Shown: positions 53,071 to 63,770, counted from the stretch's first letter. The stretch is 64,000 bases of DNA from Chaetoceros tenuissimus (GCA_021927905.1 BLLK01000020.1:930001-994000); one strand, 5' to 3'. Made by a program: numbers and translations. The notes: generated by a model from the letters alone, not told the origin.

Positions 53071-54888
53071 TTATTGCAATGCCCCAGACTTTTTCAACTT
53101 CTTCATCAGATCCAATTGTTTCTTTACGTCTACAAGAGTATTTGCAGCAATCGTTCCACTAGCAGCGACGCCAGGAAGTCCTATACCTGGGAAACAGGTA
53201 TCACCACATGCTAAAAGGGATTTTATTGGTGTAGTGGCACCTGTGAGATCCCATACGTCCTTTCCTTCCGAAGGGGCAGGCCCATAGGTGCCTCGAAATC
53301 TTTGATTGTAGCGACGATGGGTCAATGGAGTTCCTACGATACTTATTGCTTTGTCATCCTTTGCTCTTTCTCTTACATCAGGTATGACAGTCTCAACTGC
53401 CTTCCAAAGTGCTTCGGCCTTTTCATTTTTGAGTGCTTCGTATCCATCTTTGCTGTTATAAGTTTGCGATGTCCTGGAGTTTGGACTGGATCCGACCTTT
53501 CCAGAATCTTTTCCATCTTCCAAAAATCCTTCCCAGTCTTTGAAGTCTTCACTGGCTGCAGTGTAAGCATGGACGATATGATATCCTTCTGGTGCTAGAC
53601 TCGGATCCGCAACCGTAGGGATTGAAATAATGACAAGATTCTGTTCTGCAGTAACGTCCAAGTCAAAGTTGAGAATGGAGTGGTGCATTTCTAGATCATC
53701 TGGAAGACCTTCCTTTGGAATTCCCAAATGCAAATGCATAAAGGAGCCTGTCATTTCCATACTGTCAGCTTGTTTTTGAACTTCTGCAACTGCCTTATCT
53801 ACTACAGATCCAACCTCTGCATCATTGCTATCTTTTAATATGCGAGCCATATTCCATAAAGGTGCATTGCTCACCACTCCCTTCTTTGTCTTGATAATTT
53901 TCCCATCTGAAAGGACTACTCCTGAACAATGAGCTTCACCGTTCTTTTCTTCCAATATAAACTTTTCAACACGAGAATTGAGACGTAATTCACCTCCATT
54001 ATTGGTCAGACCCTTGATAAGTGCTTCGATCAATGCATCCATTCCTCCCATTGGATAATCTAGTATTCTATCTTTTCGATGCAAGTCACCCATTGTATAA
54101 CTAACAGGGGCAGCTTGTGTATGAGCTGCATCTAAACCACTGAGAGCAAAAGCCAAATAATCAAACCACTTTACAAGAAATGGGTTCGTCAGTGAATATT
54201 TTTCCATTGTTGTACCTATAGTCAAAAACTTTAAGAGATAACCTGCAAGAGATCTAGCAGCAGATACATCTCCTCTCAAAGCAAATGGTGGAATATAACC
54301 CGATACCTCTGTCAAACCACCATTTTTCAACATTTCATCTCGAAATTTTTCAAACTCTATTCTGGCTTCTTTTCCAGCCTTGTCTTCAATAGCTTTCTCC
54401 CATAAACCTGAATCACCTGTTGTCAATTTAAAACTTTTGTTATCTGCATAATCATATACAGACCATCCATCATAAGTATACCAATCAATTTCATCAGCAG
54501 TACCAATAGCATCCAAAACTTGTCGTAAAGGATTGGTACTTTTAGAACTAAGTCCACTAATTAGCGATGGACCAGAATCAAATCGAAATGGAACGCTTTT
54601 ACTCGCTTTACTAAATCTTGAAAAGGAATGCGCAACTCCCCCCGCAGTATCATGAGCTTCTAAGCAGATTGTGTCAAGACCATATGTTGCTGATAGTGCT
54701 GCACATGACAGCCCACCAAATCCTGATCCAATGACTACAACATCTACTTCTTCTACATTTTCTTGAGTTGATGAATGGAGCTTTGTGGTCTTTGAAGGAT
54801 GTGTGGAAAACGTAGATGATGTAAATGATGCAACATTTCGTATTGTTGCAAGTGCCACAAGGGCATGAATAGCATTTGATAGTTTCAT
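53071..54888 (-). CDS. CRTISO-like carotenoid isomerase / FAD oxidoreductase, plastid-targeted
   Basis: A 605-aa single-exon protein. Residues 1-25 are a signal peptide ending VASFTSSTF, an ASF-type plastid import motif, followed by a Ser/Thr-rich transit region. The dinucleotide-binding fold starts at VVVIGSGFGGLSCAALSA (50-67) with the acidic E near ICLEAHDTAGG. FDSGPSLISGL, the long central substrate region with YPMGGMDALIEALIKGL, and the C-terminal LLACGDTCFPGIGLPGVAASG are typical of the CRTISO/phytoene-desaturase-like family. CRTISO enzymes isomerise cis-lycopene to all-trans-lycopene in carotenoid synthesis. Diatoms have several CRTISO-like paralogues, so this one could act on another substrate. 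The family is secure; the exact reaction is not. Confidence 0.9.
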   Translation of the reverse strand: MKLSNAIHALVALATIRNVASFTSSTFSTHPSKTTKLHSSTQENVEEVDVVVIGSGFGGLSCAALSATYGLDTICLEAHDTAGGVAHSFSRFSKASKSVPFRFDSGPSLISGLSSKSTNPLRQVLDAIGTADEIDWYTYDGWSVYDYADNKSFKLTTGDSGLWEKAIEDKAGKEARIEFEKFRDEMLKNGGLTEVSGYIPPFALRGDVSAARSLAGYLLKFLTIGTTMEKYSLTNPFLVKWFDYLAFALSGLDAAHTQAAPVSYTMGDLHRKDRILDYPMGGMDALIEALIKGLTNNGGELRLNSRVEKFILEEKNGEAHCSGVVLSDGKIIKTKKGVVSNAPLWNMARILKDSNDAEVGSVVDKAVAEVQKQADSMEMTGSFMHLHLGIPKEGLPDDLEMHHSILNFDLDVTAEQNLVIISIPTVADPSLAPEGYHIVHAYTAASEDFKDWEGFLEDGKDSGKVGSSPNSRTSQTYNSKDGYEALKNEKAEALWKAVETVIPDVRERAKDDKAISIVGTPLTHRRYNQRFRGTYGPAPSEGKDVWDLTGATTPIKSLLACGDTCFPGIGLPGVAASGTIAANTLVDVKKQLDLMKKLKKSGALQ

Positions 54889-55199
54889 TTCTTTTTATGA
54901 AGAAAGTAGAAGTGGTGGTATTGTAGAGTGCAATGAGTGAACAGTAATACTTGAGTAACATTATTGTGTCCGTCGATGTGTTTCATTGTTGCCTGACTCA
55001 TTGTCAAAGGGGCTATCTGCATTGCTGTTGGAAAAAATGAAGATAAATAAAACGGTTTATTGACGGTTTGGAGGCAAGACGAAAAAGGCTCTACTTTCGT
55101 TTTTCACTTTTCACTCACTTTTCACTTTCAGTTCCATTCTTAATCAAAAGAAGTCCACAGAGACTCGATTACAAGTTCAAATTACACATCAAAGAAAGA
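54889..55199. other. Divergent spacer between CRTISO-like and CFAP298 genes
   Basis: This 311-bp spacer carries both promoters. TTTTTCACTTTTCACTCACTTTTCACTTTC around 55100-55130 is a run of CACTTTT units in the 5' region of CFAP298. No other signal is seen. Confidence 0.45.
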
Positions 55200-56253
55200 A
55201 TGGTAGTCATTAGTCTGAAAGGAAGCGAAGGAGATGGTTTTCTATTCGAAACTACGACGAAAACACCAAACGAAACCCTCATTGAGCAACTGGTTGAAAT
55301 TCAAAATTTACGTCTTCGATCGAAATTAATTATTGCTTCAGTCCGTGATCTTGTAGAATATGGCCCATACAAGAGTGATTTGGAGGAGGTATGTAAAGTT
55401 TCGTTACTATATTGCTTTCGTGATTATCTCTCGCTGACTTTTGAAATTTCAGATTCAAGAGAAATTACAAGAGACGACTTTAGATGCACCAGTTGTTGGT
55501 TGTAAGATTGACCCTTTAGGGAAAAGAGTTGGGGTACCTCCAAGTGATGAAGAGACTGTGAAAATGCTATTAGATTCATGCTTGGATCTTGAAAAATATG
55601 TAGACAAGGTAGGTCTTTTTCAATTTTGCTTGCTTTTATTTTTTGTTAAATTCGAATCTCATCTCTCTCGTTATAGTCACAAGTTCAAAATAGGATAGCA
55701 ATCGATAAAGAAACATTGGAGGATAAAATTGCTCAGATTCGTGGAGGAATTGTAGCTGCATATCCTGATGGTCTACCAGAAGATGACTTGGTAAAAATTG
55801 CATTAGATGGCGTTTCGTTGGAGGTAAATTTCAAATCGCTTTCATTGGATATCTTCAATTTTCTTGTATAGCTCATTGCAAACCTATCTTTTCATTTAGA
55901 ATACAAATATTGCAGAAGAAATGTTGAACCCACTGGAAACGTCACTATGGTCAGCAGGTAAAGAATTCCAAAGAGGACAACTACTCTCTGATAGACTGGG
56001 GACAAATGAAAAGACCAAAATTATTTGCAAGTTTCAAACAAAAGGGTCTGGTGCTCCCACTAGAGAGCCAATAGTCAATGAAAAGGAGCGAGAGGCAATG
56101 ATGGCACATTACTTCAAACGACAAGAGGAGTTGAAGAAGTTGGCTGAGGCTGAAGATGATGATTACTTGAATTCACAATGGGCAGATTCCAAGGGGATGA
56201 AAAAGAGCTTGCAGGGGTTGTCAAGCATCAAGGCACCGGGTCTTCGATTTTAG
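55200..56253 (+). CDS. CFAP298: Cilia- and flagella-associated protein 298 (Kurly / C21orf59 family)
   Basis: Four exons, 55200-55388, 55453-55608, 55677-55823 and 55900-56253, each a whole number of codons (all introns phase 0), give 281 aa; the human protein has 290. Introns are 64, 68 and 76 bp. Family landmarks are clear: MVVISLKGSEGDGFLFET at the start, KIDPLGKRVGVPPSDEE, IAQIRGGIVAAYPDGLP, LWSAGKEFQRGQLLSDRLG, NEKTKIICKFQTKGSGAPTR and EELKKLAEAEDDDYLNSQWA. CFAP298 works in cytoplasmic pre-assembly of dynein arms and in cilium polarity. It is expected only in organisms that build motile cilia, so this gene suggests flagellated gametes. It is tail to tail with the AAA gene, 52 bp apart. 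Confidence 0.95.
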
Positions 56254-56305
56254 TATGTTTAGATATCAAGAATTTTCACAACAGTCATATGCATTATTCT
56301 CCAAT

Positions 56306-58927
56306 TTATAAATTAGGTATAAAGTAGGAAGATTGTATGTTGAATTTCTGTGAAACGTCAAGATCTTTCCCTTCATATATAATTTTATGTAGCGCTTTCA
56401 TCTTTGCTGCTTCACAAAGTGAAAGAATTTCGGTTGCACTCTTGTCTGCAGTTCTCATTACAACTGCATCAATTAGTTGAGGCAAATCCTTTGGATCAAA
56501 GAAACCTGATGATGAGAAGTCAATTTCTAGGCCATCAATTTCTTTGGAGAATATTTCTCGCCGTGCAGCCATACTCGGCTTTTCAAGTCGGAGACTCTTT
56601 TCTAAGCGTCCAGGACGTAGTAAAGCCGGATCTATCCACTCGGTCGGATTGTTTGTGATACCAATAATTGCAATCCCCCCTTCCTTATCACTTTCTGATG
56701 AGACACCGTCCATTTCGACTAGTAATGTTGATAACAGCCGATCCATTGTACCCTCTGTTGTATTATCATTTCCTCGAAGAGGAGCAATATTTTCTATCCC
56801 ATCAAGAATGATTATGCACGGAGCAGCGGCGCGGGCAGCTTCAAAGAGTTTATGCACATTGCGCTCGGATCCCCCAACCTCTTTATGAATTAAAGTATTA
56901 CAAGGCACTTCGAGAAGTCGGATGGACTGGTTCAAACCTGCAGCAACAGAAGCGCAATGATATGCTAATTCTGTTTTGCCTGTACCAGAGTCCCCGCACA
57001 ATAAAACTCCAGAATTTGTTATTTTTCGTCGTGTTTGGATGCCATCAGTAGCGTTGCCATACAAAAGACTTTGAAGTTCGTCTTGGCAACACAATGGTGC
57101 AACGATCATATTTTCCAACTGTTTCCATGCCTCAAAAGCATTATCTCCAAATAGAGGAAGAACTTCATTACCATTTTCTAGAACTACTCTTTCTCTTAAT
57201 TCTTTGGCAGACAAGACACGCATTTCAATGACTCCTGCATTTGGACTTGATTTGATAGAGTCTGGTAATATACTCTGAATTGCTTCCGAAAATACAGTCA
57301 GTCTCTGAAGTTGAGTTTCTTCTGATTCAGAAGTAGGAGTTTGTTCCACCGCTTCTCGACAAAATTGTGCAATATCTGCTCTCGACCTACCAACCGTTGC
57401 CAACACAATCTCTGATAAGGCTTTGCTAACTTTTTCTGTCATGATTTTCACATCAAGGCGCAGACATTGACTAATTATTTCTTTTCGTTCAACATGAGAC
57501 GGATCCCCGAGTTGAAAAGTTTTGTTGAAACGATCACTTTCCAGCGATGTCCTTGTCGTTGCAATCACCAGAATATTTCCGAAATTGTCATTTCTCTCCA
57601 AGTTCTTTTGCATTGTGTCCATCAATGAATAAAATACATCGCGCGATCTAAATGCAAGATGACCTTGTCTTTCGCTTATTTGACCCTGATTGACATCTTT
57701 ATGTATTTGGCTGTTCTCAGTCGGGAAAAGAAGATGATCAATATCATCAAGAAGCAGCAAGATCTTTTGTATAGATTTTGACATTGATGCTATGTATGTA
57801 AAAAGAGAAGTAATAGCATCTTCAAATGACCCCAGCGAAGAGCCATAGAAATCAAAAGGTATCTTTGGGCGTATGACAAGATGAGTATCGTTATTTTTCA
57901 AAGCCTTTTCAATGTGGTCGCATATGTACGTCTTTCCTGTACCTTCTTGTCCGTACAATAGAACGAATGTGGCTCCTACATTTTCCATTTCATTGAATTC
58001 ACTCAAACAAGGCACATCTTTCTTTTGTAGCGGGAAAATAGTTGATCCAGTGAAAAGGTTCACAGCTTCCTGAATGGATTCTGATTGTAATATTGCCTGT
58101 CTCATGGCATTAGTTTCCAAACTTCTATTTTCATTAGTTGAGATTTGTATTTTCGACGCCTCTCCCATAGATGTTGGTGACTCTAAAATGTCTCCAGAAT
58201 TTAGAGCAATATCAGGAAAAAGTAACTCCAAAATATTCTTCTTTGAATTCGACCAAAACTTTTCATCAAGCTTGTTACAACTGCGTATTCCTGTCGATAA
58301 TGATAAAATATCTTTGACTGTGTTTGCAACCAACGTTTTATCTTTCTCACTGTTCAGGTATGAATATAAAAGTCCACTTGTCAAAATTTCATCGATATAG
58401 CTCAAACTTGATGATTCCCAGTGCAATAAATCCAAGTATTGTTGTGAAAGCTGCTGTAATATGAATGCCATCATTGACAATTCTAGATTAGACGAACAAA
58501 TACCAATAACTTCCTGTCTAATGTCCAGGATGATTTTCCTTTGTACTGCAAGACAAGCTCTATATGAACTTGACCTATCAGATAATAAACTTATGGAAGA
58601 TTCCAATATGTCAAATGCCACAGGGTCTAGTTCATCCTTGCTAATTACATTCAAGGCCGCTTCGACGAACGTTCGTATCTCCTTTGATAAAGTCATCCTA
58701 TCTTGTTCATGATTATCCATCGCATTCAAGACGCTATCGACATCATCATCACTATGAACATCCGAGTCAAATCTGTCCAAGAAATCATTGTATTCGTTTG
58801 CTGAAAAGTGACCACTAAGAGCTAAGATCACAAACGCACACTTGGAAATATTACACAAAGCTGGAGAGAATTCAGGTTGAGTCTTTTCCGATTTTACTGC
58901 CGATGATTTCTTCTTTTTCTTTGCCAT
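56306..58927 (-). CDS. Divergent double AAA+ ATPase (Cdc48/PEX1-type)
   Basis: An 873-aa single-exon protein. The N-terminal 300 residues are helical and unrecognised, after a Lys-rich start (AKKKKKSSAVK). The first AAA module has Walker A LLYGQEGTGKT at about 322-332 and Walker B ILLLLDDIDHLLFP near 390, where the second acidic residue is Asp, as in the inactive first module of PEX1. The second has Walker A LLCGDSGTGKT near 645 and Walker B IIILDGIENIAPLRG near 709, where Gly replaces one of the two acidic residues. PALLRPGRLEKSL near 770 is the second region of homology with the arginine finger. Such ATPases pull on protein complexes. PEX1 is one possibility, but the match is weak and ATP hydrolysis may be impaired. 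Confidence 0.8.
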   Translation of the reverse strand: MAKKKKKSSAVKSEKTQPEFSPALCNISKCAFVILALSGHFSANEYNDFLDRFDSDVHSDDDVDSVLNAMDNHEQDRMTLSKEIRTFVEAALNVISKDELDPVAFDILESSISLLSDRSSSYRACLAVQRKIILDIRQEVIGICSSNLELSMMAFILQQLSQQYLDLLHWESSSLSYIDEILTSGLLYSYLNSEKDKTLVANTVKDILSLSTGIRSCNKLDEKFWSNSKKNILELLFPDIALNSGDILESPTSMGEASKIQISTNENRSLETNAMRQAILQSESIQEAVNLFTGSTIFPLQKKDVPCLSEFNEMENVGATFVLLYGQEGTGKTYICDHIEKALKNNDTHLVIRPKIPFDFYGSSLGSFEDAITSLFTYIASMSKSIQKILLLLDDIDHLLFPTENSQIHKDVNQGQISERQGHLAFRSRDVFYSLMDTMQKNLERNDNFGNILVIATTRTSLESDRFNKTFQLGDPSHVERKEIISQCLRLDVKIMTEKVSKALSEIVLATVGRSRADIAQFCREAVEQTPTSESEETQLQRLTVFSEAIQSILPDSIKSSPNAGVIEMRVLSAKELRERVVLENGNEVLPLFGDNAFEAWKQLENMIVAPLCCQDELQSLLYGNATDGIQTRRKITNSGVLLCGDSGTGKTELAYHCASVAAGLNQSIRLLEVPCNTLIHKEVGGSERNVHKLFEAARAAAPCIIILDGIENIAPLRGNDNTTEGTMDRLLSTLLVEMDGVSSESDKEGGIAIIGITNNPTEWIDPALLRPGRLEKSLRLEKPSMAARREIFSKEIDGLEIDFSSSGFFDPKDLPQLIDAVVMRTADKSATEILSLCEAAKMKALHKIIYEGKDLDVSQKFNIQSSYFIPNL

Positions 58928-60397
58928 CTTTCAATATATTGAGCGTATACTGTCACTTTCAGGCTAATGTTTCTACACTTCTTGATGTTTTCCCTTCGGA
59001 GTTCATTACATGAACACACAGCATACATTCAAAAAAACAAATATCGATGAATGGTAGAAAAATGAGATGATAACGGTTGTAACGGCCTTACTATCTTCAC
59101 TTTTCTATTTATGACACTCACTTCCCAGTAACTTTTTCCTTATTTACAACATAATAGACACACTTTCATTCTAATCAGATCAGTTATGGATGATCACCGT
59201 CCACATCATTGATATTGTACTCGTCGTTTTGCATCGGCTTGTCGAAAATTTTGAGTGAATCACAAAACGTACGTAGCTAAGCTTATTATAAATTTAGCTC
59301 GAAAAATACTAGTGCTGAACTCGTAAATAAAAAGACAGCTTAACTTATTACTACAAGTAAGTAGTTTTGGTGGACAAGCAATTTCTACAACTCCCTTGTA
59401 TATCTATTCCTCAAAAGTGTCAGATTCTAGAAGCATTTCGAAAATCTTACACAGAGATAGTGTGTACCTTAGTTCCAAAATCCCTTCTTTCTTAAGCTGA
59501 GGAAACAATAGATCATATTCTTAGCGTCAAAATGCACCATAGGCGCTCCAAATAATTAGACTGCGATTGAGATATTTCTAGGAATTATTTTGAAGGTAGC
59601 CTCAGTTCGGAAGGTAAGCACAGAGAAGCTTCATCTGAGTTGCTACTGCTTTTCCATTTTTTTACAAAAGAGATGAAATCTTTCACATTGTATTGGATAT
59701 ATAGCAAATGCCTATTTGGCACAAATTAAGCCACGCTATAAAAAGCCTATTCGTAAAGGATGTTGTTAGAAGATATCTATTTCAACAAAAATATTTGCAT
59801 GGGGGGAATTGTATCAAAGACTATTGAGAACACCGAAGTTGGGATAAATTAATGATGGCGTCACACCCGTCTCTGAAGCACAGTCCTCTTCCATTTTAGA
59901 ATCAGACGGCGTGCCGATCTTGCAGTGAATTTTGACCGATACACATCATTTAAGGACAAGAGTATCGGCTTCGAATCATGCGTGAAGTGATTTCGAGTTT
60001 GCAAGATAAAGTTTCTTTCGCTTACCTATCTCATATTGAAAAACATCAGAAGTAGATGTATAGTTCATCACTTGGTTCACTAAATTGTAACTTTATCGAT
60101 CATGCTCATTGTGGTTATGAAAAACATTATGACATGATGATCAATCACAATCATCTGTTGCTCACTAAATAATTTCAATTCAAAAGAATGAGATAGAAAA
60201 TTGTGTGGACAGGAAGCCCTCCTCATTTACCCGTAGTTTACCTGATTGTAGACGTTGTAGGTTATGATACCCTGCAAACCACAAAAGTGCAAAAGTGAAA
60301 ATAAAAAAAATCACTTTTTGTGGGAATTCTAATAATAGTAAATTCAAATACTTGACTGACCGCCGTAATTGAAACTTTACATATATAAAAGTAGATA
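58928..60397. other. Gene-poor region of 1.5 kb with several small inverted repeats
   Basis: This is the longest stretch without a gene in the window. It contains hairpin-capable sequences: TACACA/TGTGTA at 59448-59453 and 59461-59466; GTAGCCTCAG against CTGAGTTGCTAC at 59596-59605 and 59635-59646 (10 pairs with a 2-nt bulge); and CCGATAC/GTATCGG at about 59936-59942 and 59963-59969. I recognise no tRNA, snRNA or 5S gene. The AAA gene promoter is at the left end (AACGG cores at 59072 and 59081), and the PPIL3 promoter is at the right end. Confidence 0.4.
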
Positions 60398-60946
60398 ATG
60401 TCAATTACTATCCATACATCGCTGGGGGATCTAAAGTTTGAGATATTTTGCGACACAGCGCCAAAAACTAGCTTCAATTTTCTTGCATTATGTGCATCGA
60501 ATTATTATGACAACTCGATATTCCATAGAAATATGCGTGGCTTCATGATACAAGGAGGCGGAATCGGAGACACGGGGAAAGGAGGGGAGTCTATATGGGG
60601 TGGTAATTTCGAGGACGAGTTTCATCCAAGTAATCTGCATGACAAGCGAGGAATGCTTTCCATGGCAAATAAAGGGCCGAATACGAATGCATCTCAATTT
60701 TTTATAACATATGAAAGTCAGCCTCATTTGAATAATGTCTACACTGTTTTTGGAAGAATGTTGGAGGGTTGGGATGTACTTGATAAATTTGAAAAACTGC
60801 CTGCTGTCGGAGGGCCTAAGAAGAGTATGCAATACAAGCCCAAAGAACCGCCTGTAATTAAAGGCGTGACAATACATGCGAATCCGCTTGCAGATGAATT
60901 CATAGTGTATCCAGATAAAAATGGAGGGCCAGAAAAGTATCAATAG
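60398..60946 (+). CDS. PPIL3: Peptidyl-prolyl isomerase, cyclophilin PPIL3 type
   Basis: A 182-aa single-exon cyclophilin. It starts MSITIHTSLGDLKFEIFC and continues PKTSFNFLALCASNYY, IFHRNMRGFMIQGG, GNFEDEF, GMLSMANKGPNTNASQFFITY and HLNNVYTVFGRMLEGWDVLD, matching the short PPIL3 class along its length (human 161 aa). The isomerase residues are present: R and F of HRNMRGFMIQ, the QFFIT segment and the H of PHLNN; the usual Trp contact position is not obvious. PPIL3 is a spliceosome-associated nuclear cyclophilin. A 20-residue C-terminal extension (DEFIVYPDKNGGPEKYQ) is extra. The gene is convergent with EMC10, 161 bp away. Confidence 0.93.
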   Translation: MSITIHTSLGDLKFEIFCDTAPKTSFNFLALCASNYYDNSIFHRNMRGFMIQGGGIGDTGKGGESIWGGNFEDEFHPSNLHDKRGMLSMANKGPNTNASQFFITYESQPHLNNVYTVFGRMLEGWDVLDKFEKLPAVGGPKKSMQYKPKEPPVIKGVTIHANPLADEFIVYPDKNGGPEKYQ

Positions 60947-61107
60947 GTTTAAATTAACGTATGCATAGTAGGGAGTTATATATTGTTACTTTGAAAACTA
61001 TTAAATAATTCTAAATTGTAAAGAAACTTTTTTGGTCACATGATAAATGTTTGGCTTTCAATGTTATCATCATGACTATGTTTTTTCTCGATTCTCTGAA
61101 TCATCAT

Positions 61108-62104
61108 TTATCCTCTTTTCCCTCTTCTTTGCCTTGATCCTGATGCACCCGCTGCAGCTGCTCCAGCGGTCGCTGCTCCAGCACTTGCTGCTCTGCCTTG
61201 TTGAGGTGGTTCTTCTCCGCCAGTTAATGACATTAGAGTAAGAGGGAGAATAATGTACCAATATTTCCTCAAGAAACTTTGATTTGCAGTTGCTTGTTGA
61301 GCCGCCTCCGTTTCTGGATCAAATCCAGTATCTTGTGCATCTGGACCTTGACTATTATCTCCTGACTCTCTATCATTTGTAGCAGTCTTTTTTGCTCGCT
61401 TTATCCAATCATAACCTGGTGGTGGCTTGGTGGATGGAAGCACTGTTGGAATTGTCAATGCTGGCTTTGATGTACTAAAACTCACTGATGTTCTAAACTT
61501 ATAACCCTTTTCGTTTTTTGTTTCAACAAGTGGTTTTTGTTCATTGCATGGAGCTGCAAGTGGAGACACTAGTGGTTTGAATGAAAGAGATATGATTGAT
61601 CCTGTACTTCCCAAAGTCAATGCGATTTCTTCCCTATTTATTTATTTAAAGTGAGCGGAACCATGAAAAAAGATGCCTTGAAAGTGGTTCTTGTTCTACA
61701 GAAAACCGAGAAGTAAATTAAAAGACTATTTTTCATACATACCTAAACTTTGCTCTCTTGACATCACATGACGGAGAGCTCGCTAATACAGACATTCCAG
61801 TTTCTTCATCTTCAATCTTTACTTTGTAGAATCCATTCTTTGCTACGATCTCGTCCAAGCCTGTTAAGATATCATCTCCAATAACTTCCAAATCATCCTC
61901 TGCGAATTTAGACACGAGTGATCCATCTTCTTCTTTTACTAATTGAATTGTTCCTCTCGGCTGAAACTCATTTTGTGCTACAGAATGATAAAGCTTGAAT
62001 GTTTTCAATACAGTTGTGCTCTGTTTCTCTGTTGCTACTTCACTGGAAGCTACTTGAGCGACACAAAATATTGCGTTCAAGAATGACAGCACATGAAATT
62101 TCAT
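61108..62104 (-). CDS. EMC10: ER membrane protein complex subunit 10
   Basis: Two exons, 62104-61743 and 61633-61108, with a 109-bp intron (donor GTTTAG/GTATG, acceptor AAATAG/GGAAG). Joined in phase at AKFR/EEIALTLGSTGS, they give 295 aa. Residues 1-20 form a signal peptide (VLSFLNAIFCVAQVASS). A beta-sandwich-like lumenal domain follows (FKLYHSVAQNEFQPRGTIQL, FYKVKIEDEETG, IISLSFKPLVSPLAAPC). Near the C-terminus FLRKYWYIILPLTLMSLTGG is the membrane anchor, followed by a low-complexity Ala/Gly tail; animal EMC10 has the same YWxYIxP anchor and a Gly-rich tail. The EMC inserts tail-anchored and multipass membrane proteins in the ER. Confidence 0.85.
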
Positions 62105-62610
62105 CTTGTTAGATATTACTTTTGTTGTTCTTGACCACTATCAATCCCCAGCGCACGCTTTCAACGCTTCCTTTATCAAATACTCAGTGAATATACTATT
62201 ATATCAATGCAGGCCTACTTTTCTGTGACTCTTTTTAATTCAACTATGTACATACCTTAGTAAGCACTCTATCTAAATCAATAAATTGCAGCAGAAGCAG
62301 AGAACAAGTCTGCTAAGGTATGTGTGGCTAGATTACAGAGCCATTTAAAATCAGACGTCGTCATTGGTGAGCACCATTTGTTGTGAGGGAAGTTAAGCAG
62401 TTTCTTTGCAGAATAAACATTATGCCAAGCCATAGTTCATAGAAATAATATTCTCGGATTAAGAGGCTTATCTAATTTATTACAAAATTCTTTTTGTTTG
62501 TTAGCTAGCAACTTTTATGAATTGCTTCCCTTCGCAAGCAATTCGACCCAAACTGAAAACTGTTGTTCAATCAATTACAAAATCGCAACGCGATCAAAGT
62601 ATGAAATTAT
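62105..62610. other. Intergenic spacer
   Basis: This 506-bp spacer holds the EMC10 promoter and the 3' flank of the lumazine synthase gene. No gene or RNA is recognised. Confidence 0.45.
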
Positions 62611-63371
62611 TTAGAAGAAACCTGGTCCCTTCTCTCTCTTTGCTGGTTCACCCTTGGATCCTCCTTCCAATGGAGTTGCAGTTCCAAATCCCATACCAGT
62701 TGTTGTCTTTCCTCCTGCTCCAAGAGCCTCTTGACGCAATAGCGCCATCTCTACTGCGGTTTTTCCCCAGTCATATCCGTGGTTGTTATCATCACTAGAT
62801 CTCTTCTTCACCTGTTCCTCATTCAAACAAGTCAAAACACCAAATACAACTGGAATATTAGTCTGGATTCCAACATTCATGATAGCCTTTGAAGTAGCAT
62901 CGCAAATATATTCAAAGTGCATAGTATCTCCCTTAATCAATACTCCAGCAGTGATGATTGCATCTACAGTTCCACTTAAAGCAAGATACTTTGCTGCAAG
63001 TGGAAGCTCAAAAGATCCAGGAACAGAAGTTTCGAAAATATTATCTTCTTCAACATTGCATTCTTTGAGTGCCTTCTTTGCTCCGTCTACGAGATTGGTT
63101 ACATGTTCATCATTCCAACGTGTGCGGATGATTCCGATACGAACCTTGGATCCGTCAAGTTCTCCAAATGATACCTCACTCTCTGCAGCCTATTTTCAAG
63201 AGATTTGTTTTGAATGAGAATGATGTGAAAAAATGAGAAAAGAGCAAAGATATGTAAAATATTCTTCCTTACATTGAGAGAAGTGCGGAGAGCTGCATTA
63301 TTTCCTACAGGAGCGAATCCAAATACGGAAGTAGCCAAAAGGGAAGTAAATAGGATAATTCTGCTAATCAT
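62611..63371 (-). CDS. 6,7-dimethyl-8-ribityllumazine synthase, plastid-targeted
   Basis: Two exons, 63371-63273 and 63189-62611, with an 83-bp intron (donor CTCAAT/GTAAGG, acceptor AAATAG/GCTGC), in phase, give 225 aa. The ATG at 63371 is preferred because it starts a signal peptide (MISRIILFTSLLATSVFGFAP) with the GFAP plastid motif; the frame extends further upstream without features. The enzyme core is clear: VRIGIIRTRWNDEHVTNLVDGA, ETSVPGSFELPLAAKYLA, VDAIITAGVLIKGDTMHFEYI with the catalytic His, and IPVVFGVLTCLNEEQ. It condenses 5-amino-6-ribitylaminouracil with dihydroxybutanone phosphate, the next-to-last step of riboflavin synthesis. A C-terminal Gly/Lys-rich extension of about 30 residues is extra. 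Confidence 0.94.
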
Positions 63372-63770
63372 TTTGTTATATTGTAGTACAATTCTTATAA
63401 TATCGACAAGGTTTATTGTCGAACATGCCATTACCATCATCATTGAAAGATGTTCAGAAAACAGAGGAAGGACGTGGAAGATATCTTTCTATCCTTTTCA
63501 GGTAGGGATCTCATATCGTCCTAGCTGAGTGTGGTTCACTCTAGATAGGATTTCGTTCTTTCTATCTTCATCTGGCGTCATTGGATTTTAGTGAAGCAAA
63601 TTTATGCAATCCTTCGTACGTGGCTTATACAAATTATATGAAGAGCTAGATTATATATAATAGTATTGTAACCATAAAATCAAGGAATAATGATGCATTT
63701 CGAAATGGTGTTTGAAACTCTTCCATAGCTCATTTTTTATAATGAGTCGCCTGCTTTTCATAGAATCAAC
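63372..63770. other. Intergenic spacer
   Basis: This 399-bp spacer holds the lumazine synthase promoter and the 3' flank of the partial gene. It is AT-rich around 63640-63700, and no motif stands out. Confidence 0.45.

Noticed and set aside
59448-59466. ACAGAGA resembling the U6 snRNA box
   Set aside because: None of the other conserved U6 segments is present around it.
59936-59985. GGCTTCGAATCA as a tRNA B box
   Set aside because: No A box, no acceptor stem and no cloverleaf can be drawn.
60488-60943. 151-codon frame opposite PPIL3
   Set aside because: PPIL3 is a clear family match; the opposite frame is a shadow.
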